Below, piece after piece: positions 25,586 through 39,390 of a DNA stretch of 64,000 nt (position 1 is the stretch's first letter; each line of letters starts with the position of its first letter). Below the pieces are notes generated by a model. It saw only the letters and a program-made list of their open reading frames with translations. It was not told the origin of the DNA and did not search any database. Origin of the DNA: Cantharellus purpuraceus (lineage: Eukaryota; Basidiomycota; Agaricomycetes; Cantharellales; Hydnaceae); assembly GCA_025174535.1 (NCBI GenBank), contig JALBUN010000049.1, forward strand, positions 496,001 through 560,000. Reading direction: 5' to 3'. The translations under genes and the position numbers were made by a program.

Positions 25586-26143
25586 ATGGCCCCCTCGTAT
25601 CTTGCACGTGACGAACGTGTGCTGCGAATGCTGCGAAGACTGAGAGGGTAAGCAATTATACCATTGGTCACGACCTGGTGACATGGGAACGTTTGTCTAG
25701 CTTAGGACTGTTTATTTACTTCAAATAGCAGCCAAATATGTGTACGATTGACAGGAAAGAGATCCACCAAATCCACCATGCCGTCAACCCTGCGTAGAAA
25801 TCTCGAGCAGGCATACGGTATTGTCAGGTTCCTAATTCGCATGTCCTATACAACATTTTGCGCCCACCTCCCACCCTGAAGGCCTGACTCTCGGAGATCT
25901 ATCTCCGTCGCGCTGGATCCAACCCTGCCAGATCCTGTCAGATCCTCGGTCTCCAACCTAGAGGCTTGCCCGCATTTGGCTTCACTCTACAAAGAAGCGA
26001 GCATAATCAGAAACTCTGATGAAGGTCCAAACGTTCATGTTGTACCTCAGCCAGGTTTGAAAAGTGCCCACCAACCAGCACTTTCATATTGTATGTACTT
26101 GCGAAAGTGTCTGATAGTTCTCAAAGTGGACAAAACGTGCTAG
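25586..26143 (+). CDS. small unrecognised protein gene
   Basis: Hypothetical gene rebuilt from three exons. Exon 1 starts at ATG 25586 (MAPSYLARDERVLRML). An intron with a GTAAGC donor follows, then an exon with STKSTMPSTLRRNLEQAYG. A last exon near 25880 has an open frame of about 87 codons ending at TAG 26141-26143, including VALDPTLPDPVRSSVSNLEA and LASLYKEASIIRNSDEGPN. Codon use and composition look coding, and the frame is consistent across the proposed junctions, but I recognise no domain. It lies in the same direction as RPN13, 180 bp downstream of its stop, and converges on TRM61. It could instead be a relic or a noncoding transcript. Confidence 0.4.
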
Positions 26144-26230
26144 ATCAGAACTGCACATAGGTGCCTGGTATAGAAACTCCATGGCTTAACTGTCCAATCT
26201 ACGATCAAGCAATGACATGCGTAGCCTTTA

Positions 26231-26268
26231 GGGCACAGCTGGGCATAGCTGGGCATAGCTGGGCATAG
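26231..26268. repeat. short 10-bp tandem repeat
   Basis: Nearly four copies of the 10-bp unit GGGCATAGCT, the first with one mismatch. It lies in the 3' flank between the small unknown gene and TRM61. Confidence 0.9.
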
Positions 26269-26783
26269 GCTCTAGGGACAAAGAAGATACCCCCTGTTTT
26301 GATGGTTATAGTCGTGACTGGCTTTGCGATCGGTTCGAAAAGCAACTGAGTCAAACATCTGCATGACAACTCCCCCAAGCACAGATGGGATAACGCTTGA
26401 CTAAGCCCGATCAATGCACTGAACATGATCTCTAGATATTCAGACACTGCCGTACCGGTAACCCTACTCCTGAAACAACTACACATCCCTGCAACCCATA
26501 AACTTTGTGTTTCCGCCCCGCATCCAATTCTAGAAAGTAGCGGCCACCAGGAGAAAACAGACAGAAACACGTGGGTAATGGTCATCAATGATCTACGCCG
26601 TATATGGTTGTTTTGAATCGCTGATCGTCAATCACAGCTGTACTGAGGGATGGGGATACCAGTCACGTAATGACAATTCGCAAGATACCGAATGCATTTA
26701 TCCAGGATTCTTTTTTGTGAGACCGTATTCATTGTGGTGCCTATACGTGCGAATTGACAAGAACCTGGCCAGGTTAAATGATG

Positions 26784-28428
<1,645 letters not shown>

Positions 28429-29194
28429 GGGTAAGTTGAATGTTAACAGAGAAGAGAGCTGGTTCCTGGTACTAGGACTAATAGAGGATGGGAAACTCCA
28501 GAACAAAGGGCAAGATGTGACGTTGGTGGCAAGCCTCTTCGCACTGACTTGGCGGGGATAATCAGAAGTGAAAGCAGATCGATAATCTATCTGAACGTCA
28601 ACAGGCAGCGGGACAAGAAGGCAGCAGCGCCTAGAGATATTTCGAACCCCGCGGGCGCCTGGTGGAACTTGACATGAAGTGCCTGGTGGTGCTCCGCGGC
28701 GGGATGGCGGCCTGCATTCATCGAACACGGTGACGAGCGGGAAATCCCGCGGGCTGTAGTATAAACTTCCCACACAAGGATATGAGTGTTAGGGTCATAA
28801 GACAAGGGTTCATGTCGTATTCTTGACAACCTAAAAATACGACTTATCCAGATACAATCTCAGGCAGGTGATGACTGCGCGTCTGATAACATTCGCTGAA
28901 TGGCCACGCCATCTCGGGTCAGTGTTCCTTGCGAAATTAGCTGAGAAATTCGGTAAGAAAGCTCAGATGCTGTATATATATGGTTAGTGTGTGTCACACT
29001 CCGTCACGCCGTCTCAAGCGCGCGAAGTCGTCGGAGTCGGAAACAGGACCAGAACTGGGTTCAGCAGGTGCCGAAACTCGAGAGCCATGGCCACAAGATC
29101 ACAATCGAGATGCACTCAAAGTCGACCTCTCTCGCGTTCCTTGCTCTCCTTCCCGACGAAAGTCTTGTCCCCGTCGCAAAATATTCCTAATCCC
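28429..29194. promoter_or_regulatory. divergent region between TRM61 and the PAS gene
   Basis: The 766 bp between the TRM61 start (-) and the PAS gene start (+). ORFs on both strands continue into it without family features. It presumably carries both promoters and leaders. An in-frame ATG at 29087 could lengthen the PAS protein by 36 residues. Confidence 0.4.
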
Positions 29195-30531
29195 ATGGAG
29201 GAATCTGACAGTGTCTCATACAGTGCGCATTCTCGTATTTCATCATATATCTATTTCTCAGTGTATCATCGTCTCCAGTCATCATCCATGATCTCAGTCC
29301 GGAGGTGGGTGCGCTTACTCGTCGTTGCGTCGCTCACTAATGCGCGGTGTCGCCAGGCCAAGATGCTCTACTTGTCACCATCTCTCAACGAGGTCCTTGG
29401 TAGGACCCCGCCCATTGAAGGTCTATTCTAGTCTATTCGATTTTAATTCTGTTTGTAGGTTATGAGCCTCGGGATATAATTGGCACTTCCTCTTTCGATT
29501 GGATGCATCCCGACGAGGTCGATGCTGCCAGGAAATTGCACTAGTACAGCAGCCATCCCATTCGCGCGCCGTCTAGCACACTGACGCGCTTGCATATTTA
29601 AATAGTGACACTATACGCTATGACAAGGCGGCGGCCATGGCCTACCTTCGCATACGAAATCAGGAGGATCGTTGGGTCCATTGTGTGATCGTGCGCTGCC
29701 CCTCACTAGTCTGTCCTACTCTATTGTACTGACATTGCCTAGCAACGTAGCATGGTACATAATGCCCTCATCGGTAGTATCTCTTTTGCAAAGCCCGGCG
29801 CCAAGGCCCTTCACACGGCTGCCACCGCTCAAGAAGTCACGTTCCTCACCCCCACCACTTCACAGATGCAACTGGAATTCCGCGTACATCCATTCCTCTC
29901 ATCATTTACCCTGTTTGTATTGACTCCCCGTGGGCAGAAATGGAATGACCCTGCACCAATGGAACCTGAATCCCCCGTTGAACTCCCACCCCGTCCGTCC
30001 TACGCAGAACTGTTCCGCGAGCTCCCCACTCCCTCCAGGCGCACAGGCCTCATTCTCAACCGCTTTTCCAGGCAGTGCCCTGTAATGTACTGCACTAATG
30101 ATTGCATTTTCTCCGCCGCAAAAGTATTCAACCGCAGTTTCTATGACTTTGTGAGCCCCGCCCACGAAGCAAACGTCAGGCAGTGGATCGATGTATCAAA
30201 GGGGTGGGGTGTCACTGATTCGGGTCATCCGAGTGATGGCGGGTTTGTTTTCGGGACCTTTAATATTTGTCTCGAGGGTCGAAATAGTGCAGAAGGGTGA
30301 ATGCCAGTTTCGCTTCTTCCCTTTGGATATACTGAACCTGTCGCCAGTGGTCATAACGGCACCCTTCCGCATACCCGCGGGAGGAACAATACGTCCATCG
30401 ACTTGCGCCGAGGGAGGCAGGAGACCACTGAAATTCCTGTGGACGCTATTTTCTCCGCCCATTCTGACGGTTTCATTGTTGTCCTGCGGAGATCCGAGCA
30501 TGGGTCTCGACCTGGCTCGCAAACGCGTTAA
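29195..30531 (+). CDS. PAS-domain protein, basidiomycete type
   Basis: Protein with one PAS fold, a sensor or interaction module; in Agaricomycetes this family is widespread and its role unknown. The exons read SSYIYF, then AKMLYLSPSLNEVLG, YEPRDIIGTSSFDWMHPDEV, HYDTIRYDKAAAMAYLRIR and VHNALIGSISFAKPGAKALH, which together form the PAS core. A Pro-rich linker follows (about 29930-30020), then a second conserved block RRTGLILNRFSRQCPVMYCT, RSFYDFVSPAHEANVRQWID and SDGGFVFGTFNICLEG. The last block is VDAIFSAHSDGFIVVLRR, ending at TAA 30531. A TGA at 30298-30300 lies in the same frame between the last two blocks. A short GT-AG intron around 30270-30310 would remove it, but would be only about 30 nt. 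If that intron is not used, the protein ends at 30300. Start chosen at 29195 because MEESDSVSY precedes the PAS core at the usual distance. Confidence 0.75.
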
Positions 30532-31042
30532 GCAATGATGTCTATTCGATTTGTCTGGTGCGACTGAGAACGAGTCAGTGTGGTTGTTGAACCATCTGAC
30601 GAGATACGTTTACGCTTTTCATGCTAGGAGCCCTGTGATGCACGTATATGGATATATTAGCTGTTGTTTCACAAGCCATGTATAGGGTTACGGCAGGTTT
30701 CATCCAGACATGTCTGTCTAACGGAAATTTCGACCCTTGATTGTGATTCCTTGTGTTACACATTTTATTGGAGTGTTGGGGAAGAAAGTTAAATTGGTCT
30801 TGGCGTGCGTTCATGTAGTATTCAGCACCCAAAGTAACATACGAACTATCGAACGTCCAGCTACTGTCCCATTACAAATTAGAGTACAGTAAAATGGATA
30901 AAAGAAAGGGTATGACTCGTTGATCGTTATCACAGTGCATTATCAAAGTCGTTGGAGGTCGTTGATTCGTGAACGGAAAAAAAAATGTGTGCCTATTAGG
31001 CAAGGCATCGGGGTCCAAAACGGTGATCTGGGCCCCATGAAG
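30532..31042. other. convergent 3' flanks, no gene seen
   Basis: The 511 bp between the PAS gene stop (+) and the DUF2235 gene stop (-). Only short unsupported ORFs. Confidence 0.5.
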
Positions 31043-32995
31043 TCAAGTGACCCAAGTCGTGTTTGGCTTGTTCCATGTCGCCTTCGGAACATATGCAAGA
31101 CTCTTATCCGCCATTCGCAGCTGTACCGTGGCGTGCAGATTAGGCTTAGCGTCGGTAATCGTTCTCCCACGACCAAGGTTCCATCTGCGCACAAATTAAT
31201 ATCAATATCGCTTAAAGGCACAAAGCATCCACACACCTTAATGTGCGATGCCATATTCCCTTCTCGTCTTGCCAGGATACGAAAAGCGGAATGACCTCAA
31301 GAACCCACCATGTAGGTGCCATCTTGAGCTCGTCATGTAGCGGTTGCACAGCGTCCAGAGCATCGTCTTTCGCCACCTCGCTACGCTCTGTGTCCGTATG
31401 CGAAAGCGGAAGCTGATTGAGTTGAACCACACTTCCATTCTTGGTAGATTCGCCGGGGTTCTTAAGCTTAGCCGGTGAACAGCCGGGGTCAGTTGAGCCT
31501 TCAGGTATTTTGAGGGCCGCTGGTGACAGACTCGAATCAACGGTCGATTCGAAGCCTAACATTGACAGAGGGATGTCCGCGGCTTCAAGTGCCTTGTTAT
31601 CAAACTGAATCCCGCATTGTGACTTCATGATCTCTCGCAGCATCCAGCGTAGAGAAATGTTGCTCAGGGTACGTTGCGCGTCAGAAGGGGTTTCACCTCC
31701 ACCAACGTCTGCAGAGGGCACGAGTAAGTGAAATAGAGAGGCAATACAGTGATCATTTACCACTGTGACATCCTGAGAACCAGACCTCGAGCACATCGGT
31801 AGGTGGTCCTGATTCGTCAGCCGTACTACCCTTCTCCACATCAGACCCCTTCTGTCCAGGCACATAGCTTGCGTGCTCTGGATCCTGGCTGGCACCAGAT
31901 GCATCAGGAGCATCTCTGTGGTAGGTATTAGGTTGAAATTTGGCGCGGCGCTGGTAAAAATAGTAAGTTTGATGAAGCACAGACAAGAAAGGGGTAAATA
32001 TCAGGAGTCAAGAAAACAAGACGATCGAATGAGTGGCCCTAAGAAAAGACTGCCTACTTCATCAAGAGAAAGGGCATGCCGGAAGCATTTGATGCTGGTG
32101 TTGCTGGAGGTGAAAGGAAGGTGACGCGACCAAAAGACCCCCACACTCGAAACCGTGTCCCTAATCCGGACGATCAGCCAGGCTCCACAGTGCCGTGATG
32201 GAATTCACCAGCATCCCATAAACTCGACCTTTACAGCCCTGGAAAATGTCTGTTTGAAGCCATTTGCGAGCAGGTTGTTCTGTTTGCCAGTGCCCTTGTA
32301 CATCTGGTATGCAAAGCCAATTTGCTCTTGGAGTCTGGTATCAGCATGGATGACACGATGATTCCAAGGGACAATCGCATACCAACATTGTCCTTTGGAA
32401 GAAGTCCGACCTTGTGCACCACGAGTGAGAGGTATGCATACTGCATGGAGGCAACCGCAACAATTACCTTGAACAACATGCCGGCCAAAGCCCGAGCGGT
32501 ATATGCGCCCCTAGAAAATCCGAAAAGACAGATGCGATCGCCAGTGAGATAGTTTTGCATCAAGTACCGATAGCCACCCATGACCTGCATAACACGTTAA
32601 AGAATGATGTGATGATGAAATACTACAACTTGCATGTGCGTCAAGATACCACGCAAAGGCCTCATCCAAGAGTTTTGCAAGCCATAATTCTACTCCTGAC
32701 ACCATCCCGGGTGCTGAGTAGGTCCCTACCCCGGCCTGGGAGCAACCATAGTAAACAACTGTTCGGAACAACAAGCTGTATCCTCTACTTGATAGTAGAC
32801 AAGTTGTTGGTCCCTATTGTCTCTCTTGAGCAACGAGAACAACTTGACGATGTTGGTGTTCTATAGGGGTTCATGGTCAACCTAAGAGGTGGTGGTAAAA
32901 AGACAAGAACACACGGTGGAATCATAAAGATTTCCAGTGCCATCGAAGCAAAGAACGAGCGTGCGAGATGGACGGGTATCTTCAACTTCAGCCAT
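31043..32995 (-). CDS. DUF2235 alpha/beta-hydrolase protein
   Basis: Predicted serine hydrolase of the DUF2235 family, related to the Tle phospholipase fold; the substrate in fungi is unknown. The start at 32995 gives [20 protein letters not shown], the family's opening strand. Then [30 protein letters not shown], the nucleophile elbow [19 protein letters not shown] (Gly-x-Ser-x-Gly type, Ser in FSRGA), [74 protein letters not shown] and [20 protein letters not shown]. The last exon [20 protein letters not shown] ends at TGA 31043. About eleven exons. The intron at 32585-32633 begins GC rather than GT; splicing there is needed to obtain [14 protein letters not shown], the normal sequence of the family. 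A Pro/Asp-rich insertion precedes DVLEVWF. Family firm, function inferred. Confidence 0.9.
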
Positions 32996-33126
32996 GGTGG
33001 CCGGAAAGGAGGGAGTCTGTCATTGAGTCCTGAGCTAGTTCTCACAAATATGGTAGCCCGTCACATGTCCTTAGTCACGTGATAACACTTAATACGGAAC
33101 GTCATTGTGTGTGCGTTGTGACAGCC
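32996..33126. promoter_or_regulatory. short divergent promoter, DUF2235 gene / COQ5
   Basis: Only 131 bp separate the start codons of the DUF2235 gene (-) and COQ5 (+). Both genes look intact, so this short stretch must hold both promoters and leaders. A GTCACGTGAT element at about 33073-33082 contains a CACGTG E-box-like palindrome; whether it is used is unknown. Confidence 0.6.
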
Positions 33127-34087
33127 ATGCGCCGAGTGACCAGGCAGTTCAGTGTCCTCCACAAACGCTACTGCTCAAGCCATAATTCAACCACACATTT
33201 TGGCTTCAAGGAGGTTCCCGCCTCCGCCAAGGAGTCTCTCGTCAAAGGCGTATTCTCCTCCGTCGCCTCTTCATATGACTTGATGAACGATGCCATGTCT
33301 TTTGGCGTGCATCGCCTTTGGAAGGACGACTTCATCGCCAACCTGAATCCAGGCAACGCAAGACTTGGTGTACAGACGCGCTGCATTGACGTGGCTGGTG
33401 GCACTGGTGACATTGCTCTCAGAATTTTGGACTGGGCAAGAGAGAGGCATGCGGATCGTGATCTGCGCGTCGACGTGGTAGATATCAACCCAGATATGCT
33501 CGAGGAGGGCCGCAGGCGGTTCAGACGCACAATGTATCACAACAGTGCGTCTTTCTGTAGATCTTCTCGGCTTTTTATTCATCCTGTGCTTGCCCGTAGC
33601 GCCACAACTCTCGTTCTACGAGGGCAATGCCCAATCATTATCACCCACAGAATTCCCTCCTAACACGTACGACTTGTATACCATCGCATTTGGCATCCGC
33701 AATTGTACCTCCATTATCGATGTACTCCGTGAGGCTCACCGAGTCCTGAAGCCTGGTGGTACCTTTGCCTGCTTGGAGTTTAGCAAAGTGCAAAACCCAC
33801 TTTTTGCACAGTAAATACTTCATTTCAGTCTATAATCTGTGTTTGCTCATCCGCCAAACAGGGTTTACCAATCCTATTCCTTTTCCATCATTCCCCTCAT
33901 GGGCTCCATTTTGGCCTCCGATCGTTCATCTTACGAATATTTAGTAGAGTCTATCCGCCGTTTCCCACCACAGCAGGAATTTGCGGATATGATCAAAGAG
34001 GCTGGCTTCCAGGTAGGGCGCAAAGGCGTGGCGTGGCGCGATCTATGGGGAGGTATCGCGTGTGTCCACACAGGGGTCAAGATATAG
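33127..34087 (+). CDS. COQ5: ubiquinone C-methyltransferase Coq5
   Basis: Mitochondrial matrix SAM-dependent C-methyltransferase (UbiE/Coq5 family) of ubiquinone biosynthesis, converting the demethoxy benzoquinol intermediate by methylation at C2. Three exons: 33127-33544, 33600-33810 and 33862-34087, giving 284 residues. The N-terminus is basic and free of acids ([18 protein letters not shown]), as expected for a mitochondrial targeting peptide. [40 protein letters not shown] and the SAM motif [14 protein letters not shown] follow, then [31 protein letters not shown] and [20 protein letters not shown]. The end reads [20 protein letters not shown] with a glycine-rich [10 protein letters not shown]. 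Introns are 55 and 51 nt. All core motifs are intact. Firm call. Confidence 0.95.
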
Positions 34088-35167
34088 GCCGGGACCGTAT
34101 GTATAAATCAAAAGAAAAGGGACCTGCCAGATTTCTTGGCTCCACGGCCTGCGAAAGCAACCCATTCCGGATTCATACACCAATAGGAATATCCTCGACA
34201 AAATTTTAGGTGGTTGAGCATCCCCTTTATAGAGCGTGTGTAGCCACATGGCTCGCTGCATCCAGGATCACGATTCGAATGACAGTATTAGATCCTGTGC
34301 GATATCCAGTGTATGTTGATCTGCATGTCTACATGACTAACTCGGTCTTTATCAATCGTTATTATGAGTCGACTTGATTTTGCAATTGTAAGCTGTCCCA
34401 AGCAGTTTACTGGTTTCATACATCGTCGACATCCTACATGCATTTGGCACTGTGCCTAGTTGATTGTGCATGTAAGCAGGCTAAACAACTGTAGTTCTCT
34501 ATAGTATCCTTTCCGGAATATCTCCATTCCTGATCGGGTTCGGATGCAGGCGTCTGACGGGTGCTACATACCTCGCTAGTCCAAAGGGATCGGACGGGTT
34601 TCATTTTTGGCGGTAAGTGCATTGTTAATTTGCCTCCAGAGATTGCGCGTTCCCTCACTATCACACCTGTTTTCATCGAAGAACGCAATCAGATGCTCTT
34701 TGACAGGTCCATATCAAGGTGAATGAAATCAGCAAGAGACAACAGAGCAGGTTCCAAACGCGGAGCTCGGGAAAGCACAGAACATCATTAATTTGTTAAT
34801 ATCTAAACTAGTGCTTAATGAACAGATTTGATCTCTTATACAGTCTGTTCTGAACCCCCAATTTCAGTTGTGCATGGAACATTGGTAGCCTCGTCTTGGC
34901 TTACTCTGCATGTGTACTGGCGCACACCGTCGTGAACGGGGGAGTCACCAGGTGTCGCTATGACAATCAATAAGTGCTCGCTTCCAGAAAGCTGACTCTC
35001 ATTTAACCCAACATAGAGATATCTGCATTCCTAGTGTATCACTGAATTTCTTCCTCGATGAGCGGCGTCGCCCATTTTATGCAACACACTCGAAAATTCC
35101 TAAGCTGCAGACCGAAAGATAGAGAATAAATGACTCACAGAAGACTGCATTCAAATGCATAACGATA
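34088..35167. other. intergenic, no supported gene
   Basis: About 1.1 kb between the stop codons of COQ5 (+) and RAD4 (-). ORFs are short and unsupported. Holds the two 3' flanks. Confidence 0.5.
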
Positions 35168-38100
35168 TTATTCTTCAATTGCGCGTCGGAATGCCAATTC
35201 CAATTCTCGTTCCCGCTGCTTCTTCGCGTCGCTCTTGGGAACCCTCGGCCGAAGCGTTCTAGCCGGTGTAACAGATCCTGATGGCCTGCCTGCCTTCTGT
35301 CTGCTGTGGTGCGGGTGCTCATCGCTACCCACATCCTCCGAACTTGACACAGACCTAGCTCGCTTTCGGCCACGTGCTGATCGACGCGGTGTCACAGAGG
35401 ACTTCTTCCCACCACTGTTCACCATCAACGGAGTCTTGGCACTTTGCTGTGAGTCATTCGCTGCATCCGCAACCGCCGTGGCTAGTGATTGCGCATTCGC
35501 TTCTGCCAATTGTTGCATCGTCTTTGGCATGGGAGCTGGTTGCTTCTGCTCAGCAACAATTAATGCCACCTCTTCCATAGGTTCCTCGACATCGATATCT
35601 TCCACATTAGGCAAATCAATACCTTCTATGTCCGATACAAGATCATCTGGCTTCTGTAGAGAATGCGAATCGTGACTTGACGAAAGATCGACGTGTAAAG
35701 ATTTGGGAAGAGTGTAAGCCTGGACAACGTTGTCTGCCGTTTCAAGCAAGAAGCCACCGGCTTCAATTACGTCCTAAATATAATCGTTTAGATAATTGTG
35801 TAATAGACCTGTTGATTGCTGACCTCACGATTGTCTACGCCGTGCTGGTGCTGTGTGCTAGGTGATTTGCTGGCATACTGTTCTTGCAATCGTTGACGAA
35901 TTCTGAGACCTTGGACGAGCCGCGTCCACCGCTTGATCACACGCTCCTCCTGTTTGATGCGTGCTTTTTCCTCGGCATCTTGAGCAGATGCCCAATATGC
36001 CTTCATGAAAACTCAACTCAAAATCCCGCAAACCTGTGAAGCTGCCTCACCTCTAACAGGGCAGGCTCATTCTCTACGGCAATGACAACCCCATTTATAA
36101 GGGGAAATGCTCGTCGACTCTTGAATTCGAATCCAGTCTGAATGAAATGAGTATAGTGGGTTGGGACAAAGGTTACCAGTGCAACATACCACCGCCTCCG
36201 CGTAGTCGAAACCCAGTTCCTTAGCAACCTTGGCCGTTCCTTTATCTAGTTTAAAAGATGATTTAGAGAATGAAATGAATAAGCGACCAACATGGGCATA
36301 CATGGTATATGCACAGCTCCGCTGGGCAGCATGGTATCAACATACAGATCGATGTTTCCAAAATCATTTTTGGGTACTTTGCCCTAGGATTGCTATCAGC
36401 ACACATACTGCCACTGGTCAACCTTGACTCACATTAGTCACAGGTGGGGGACGATAGAGCTCTGTTTGCGACTCAGCGTACAACCCTTGCATTGCACCCT
36501 CTCCTTCGACGTGGCTACCCTCTTCCGCAATCCCAATGGCGCGTCTCCGACCAAGTGTTACAGCCCGTACCTTGACCCATTTCATGGCCTGCTCACCCTC
36601 TACCACGATGCGACCAGTGCGCATCCAATTCTCCGAGGTTTTGAGGCCAGACACGACGTTGGCACGAGCGAAGACAGGCTCACCACGGAATCGGCCCATT
36701 TCAATGCGTGGGTGCAGCATCTCGTCGCGATGTAGGTGACGCTCGAGGACGTAGCTAAGGCGCCCTATAAGGTAAGCTATGAAGTGATAGCAAGAAAGCA
36801 TACATAGGGTGATCTTTGAACGCGGCCACAGACGTCGGCATACCCTCGGTGACTTGCTTGAACTGTAATTCCTCATCTTCGACATCGTCTCGATGCTATT
36901 GTGACGCACAATAAGCTCTAGTACCTATGTCATAAATGATGGGCTTATCATACCAAGCGATATGGTCTTGTTAAGAATGCCATAACGCGATCCCACCATT
37001 CCTTCTTGCCTTTCCCACCTACGCGTATCCTTGAAGTTTTGTTTGTGAATTCGCGAGCATATCTAACGGGTCGGATGCGTTCAGCTGTCTTTCCCAGGCT
37101 GAAGTTAGTACCCCTAAAGTATTAAATCGTACCTCTGCGTAACGTCTCTTGCCCAGCCGTCCTCTTCGAATGCCAACACATAGACCATCCTGTTCCGCTT
37201 GTCGTGCGAAGGAGGTTCGAACATTTTGGGTATGTCAACGAAACCTCGCGCAATGTCCACTGGAATCCATCTTCCATCTGCACGAGAAAATACTTCCGTC
37301 CATTGAGTTGGCGGATAACCTCCCTCAGGTGGTCCAGGAGCTGGGTCATTGCTCAACCGTAGTCATGTATACGAGGTACATTACATACCCTTTTTCGTAG
37401 AGCCTAGCTTTCTTCCCTGTTGACGCTGTTTCCTCAATGTAATGACAGGCTTGGCCTTCTCTTTGCCCTTTGCCGAGGAAACTGCCCCATTCAGAGTCTG
37501 TCCATCTCCTGGAAACACTGCCTTTCCTTTCCCTTTCAAGTCTGGAGACATACTCGGAATTACCACTTCCATGCCGTCCTGTCCCTTATCCTCAGTTCCT
37601 TGAGCCACTTGTTTACCCTTCGTCTTGGGGCGAGACGAAGGCTTGGGCTTGCCTATACTCGCTTTCCATGGCACACTCTGCACACTAATGATGAGCCTTG
37701 CAGGTACTCCCAAGGCCCGACACAGGGCAGTGAAGAGCTGTGCAGAGAGGTCCTGTGAGCCATACCGAAGCAATGCGTGCTTCTGGAGAGACTTGCAAGA
37801 GCGAATAACTTCGCCTTCTTCGTCGGGATTTTGCAAGTCTGCTTCATCTCACGTCAACATGACAAAAGAACAGATGGTCACAATATAGCGTACTCTTCCG
37901 TAGGAGCCCTGCGGCAACTTCGTCAAAAGTTCGACTCTGGATCTCGCCACTACCTTGCGGCTCGACTTCAAAGAAAGTCTCCCTCCACCATTGAGTGAGA
38001 CGCATGATAGCAGCCTGGAACAGACGACCTCGTCGTCTTGCATCCGGTTCGCGTTTCTTGTGGATATGGGTAAATGCTGTTTGCAGCGCGAGAGGTGTGA

Positions 38101-38595
38101 GGGACATCAGACGTGCCTATATTCAATAATCTGTCAGAAATCTTGCTACAGGTGAAGGAATAGAGAACGTGGCCACCAACATGAAGAAGCCTGTCGTTGA
38201 GGTATTTGTTTCTTATCCAGCCATTTGAAATCAGGCAAATAGTATGAATCTTGTGAGTCTCCAGGCGTACAACGCGTTCCACGTGGCTCATAGCTGTCTT
38301 CCTGTCCAGTATGACAACTAAACATCCCAGTCTCCCACCTGAAGAGATGCATCCCAACTCACTTGTCCTCCTGTCGCATCTGCTTTGCCGTGTCCAGGGT
38401 GATCTCAATTGGTTGAGAAGGACGTGCTTGTTCATTGCTTGAAGACATGGCAGCAGCGTCATGTTCAGTTACGAGCGTTGGAACAGTTCCAACATTAACT
38501 TCCTCCCAATCCATCTCGTCCTCATCACCTGAATCATCATTAAAGGACCTTATCGAGTGGCTCCATGGACTGCTTGAGCCTTCTTGTAGAGGCAT
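35168..38595 (-). CDS. RAD4: DNA repair protein Rad4/XPC
   Basis: Damage-recognition factor of global-genome nucleotide excision repair in the nucleus; it works with Rad23. The start at 38595 (MPLQEGSSSPWSHSI) leads into an acidic N-terminus. The transglutaminase-like region follows over several exons: LETHKIHTICLISNGWIRNK, SLTPLALQTAFTHIHKKREP, LTQWWRETFFEVEPQGSG, DEEGEVIRSCKSLQKHALL and FTALCRALGVPARLIISVQS. A Lys/Pro-rich insertion precedes QWTEVFSRADGRWIPVDIAR. The beta-hairpin domains follow: LERHLHRDEMLHPRIEMGRF, WMRTGRIVVEGEQAMKWVKV, then GKVPKNDFGNIDLYVDTMLP and FEFKSRRAFPLINGVVIAVE. A coiled-coil-like basic stretch (EEKARIKQEERVIKRWTRLV) and a Ser/Pro-rich, RSARGRKRAR-type basic C-terminus end at 35168. 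About a dozen exons; internal junctions were not all resolved. Firm family call. Confidence 0.93.
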
Positions 38596-39390
38596 GTTTT
38601 TGTGTGAAGAACAATAAATTATGCGGGAAAAATCTCGTCCACTACTAGCAACTCATCGGAGTTGGTGACTCGGAAGTCAGGGCGGTGATTGGCACGTGAC
38701 CCACAAATGTTCTCACGCAACGGACACACAAACTTGAACGCAAGACGGTCAGACAAGAATTAGAATCATGAGGAACGGCGGACATGGACAACCTATTGTG
38801 TGAGATTGTGCTGCGCGTGGGTGTTCTCAACAACAAGTTTAATTTACTGTGGTTTGAATTGATCTTACAGGACATATTGACATGACTACATAAAGGATCA
38901 TGCATTGAGTACATTAAATTACTGATTCTCAACCGATCGGCGTACAATTGAGCCTCCTGCTTCGAGTGCGACACCACGTTTGTGTCCTAAGTGTCACGGT
39001 CATGATGAGCATTAATCTGCATAACCTCAACTACGATGCAACGCATGTAGGGTCTGAAAATCATGGCATCCTCGTTTGTAGGGCTACTCTTATCAGAGCT
39101 GCAACGGAAGCCAGGTTCGTGTGTGAATAGCCACTTGGCCCGGCCGATAGGGACGCAGTGAGATTTATTATGCTGGTCGTATAATTCCCCGCTGGCCTGA
39201 TAATGAAATAGAATTAAGGTAGAATGAGACCGAACGTTGCTACTATCGCCCAAGACTCCCAAGAGGAGGGCGAATATTACAACACTTTCATACTAGCTTC
39301 CAGATATGAGACCACACCTGGCGTGAAACAATGTATCCAGTCACTAACATCTAAGTTTCAAATAGAGGCAGAGATGGAGATATATAAGTG
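38596..39390. other. intergenic, RAD4 promoter side
   Basis: No supported gene. Contains the RAD4 upstream region (start at 38595) and the 3' flank of the small gene that ends at 39391. Both neighbours are on the minus strand. Confidence 0.5.

Noticed and set aside
26205..26588. 127-codon minus-strand ORF next to TRM61
   Set aside because: No family features; it overlaps the 10-bp tandem repeat and is separate from the TRM61 frame.
29087..29194. In-frame ATG upstream of the PAS gene start
   Set aside because: The extension is Ser/Arg-rich and not needed for the PAS domain; kept only as an alternative start.
32101..32160. Apparent frameshift in the DUF2235 gene after DTVSSVG
   Set aside because: Recounting the run (four T, five G on the coding strand) shows the frame continues directly into [10 protein letters not shown]; no shift.
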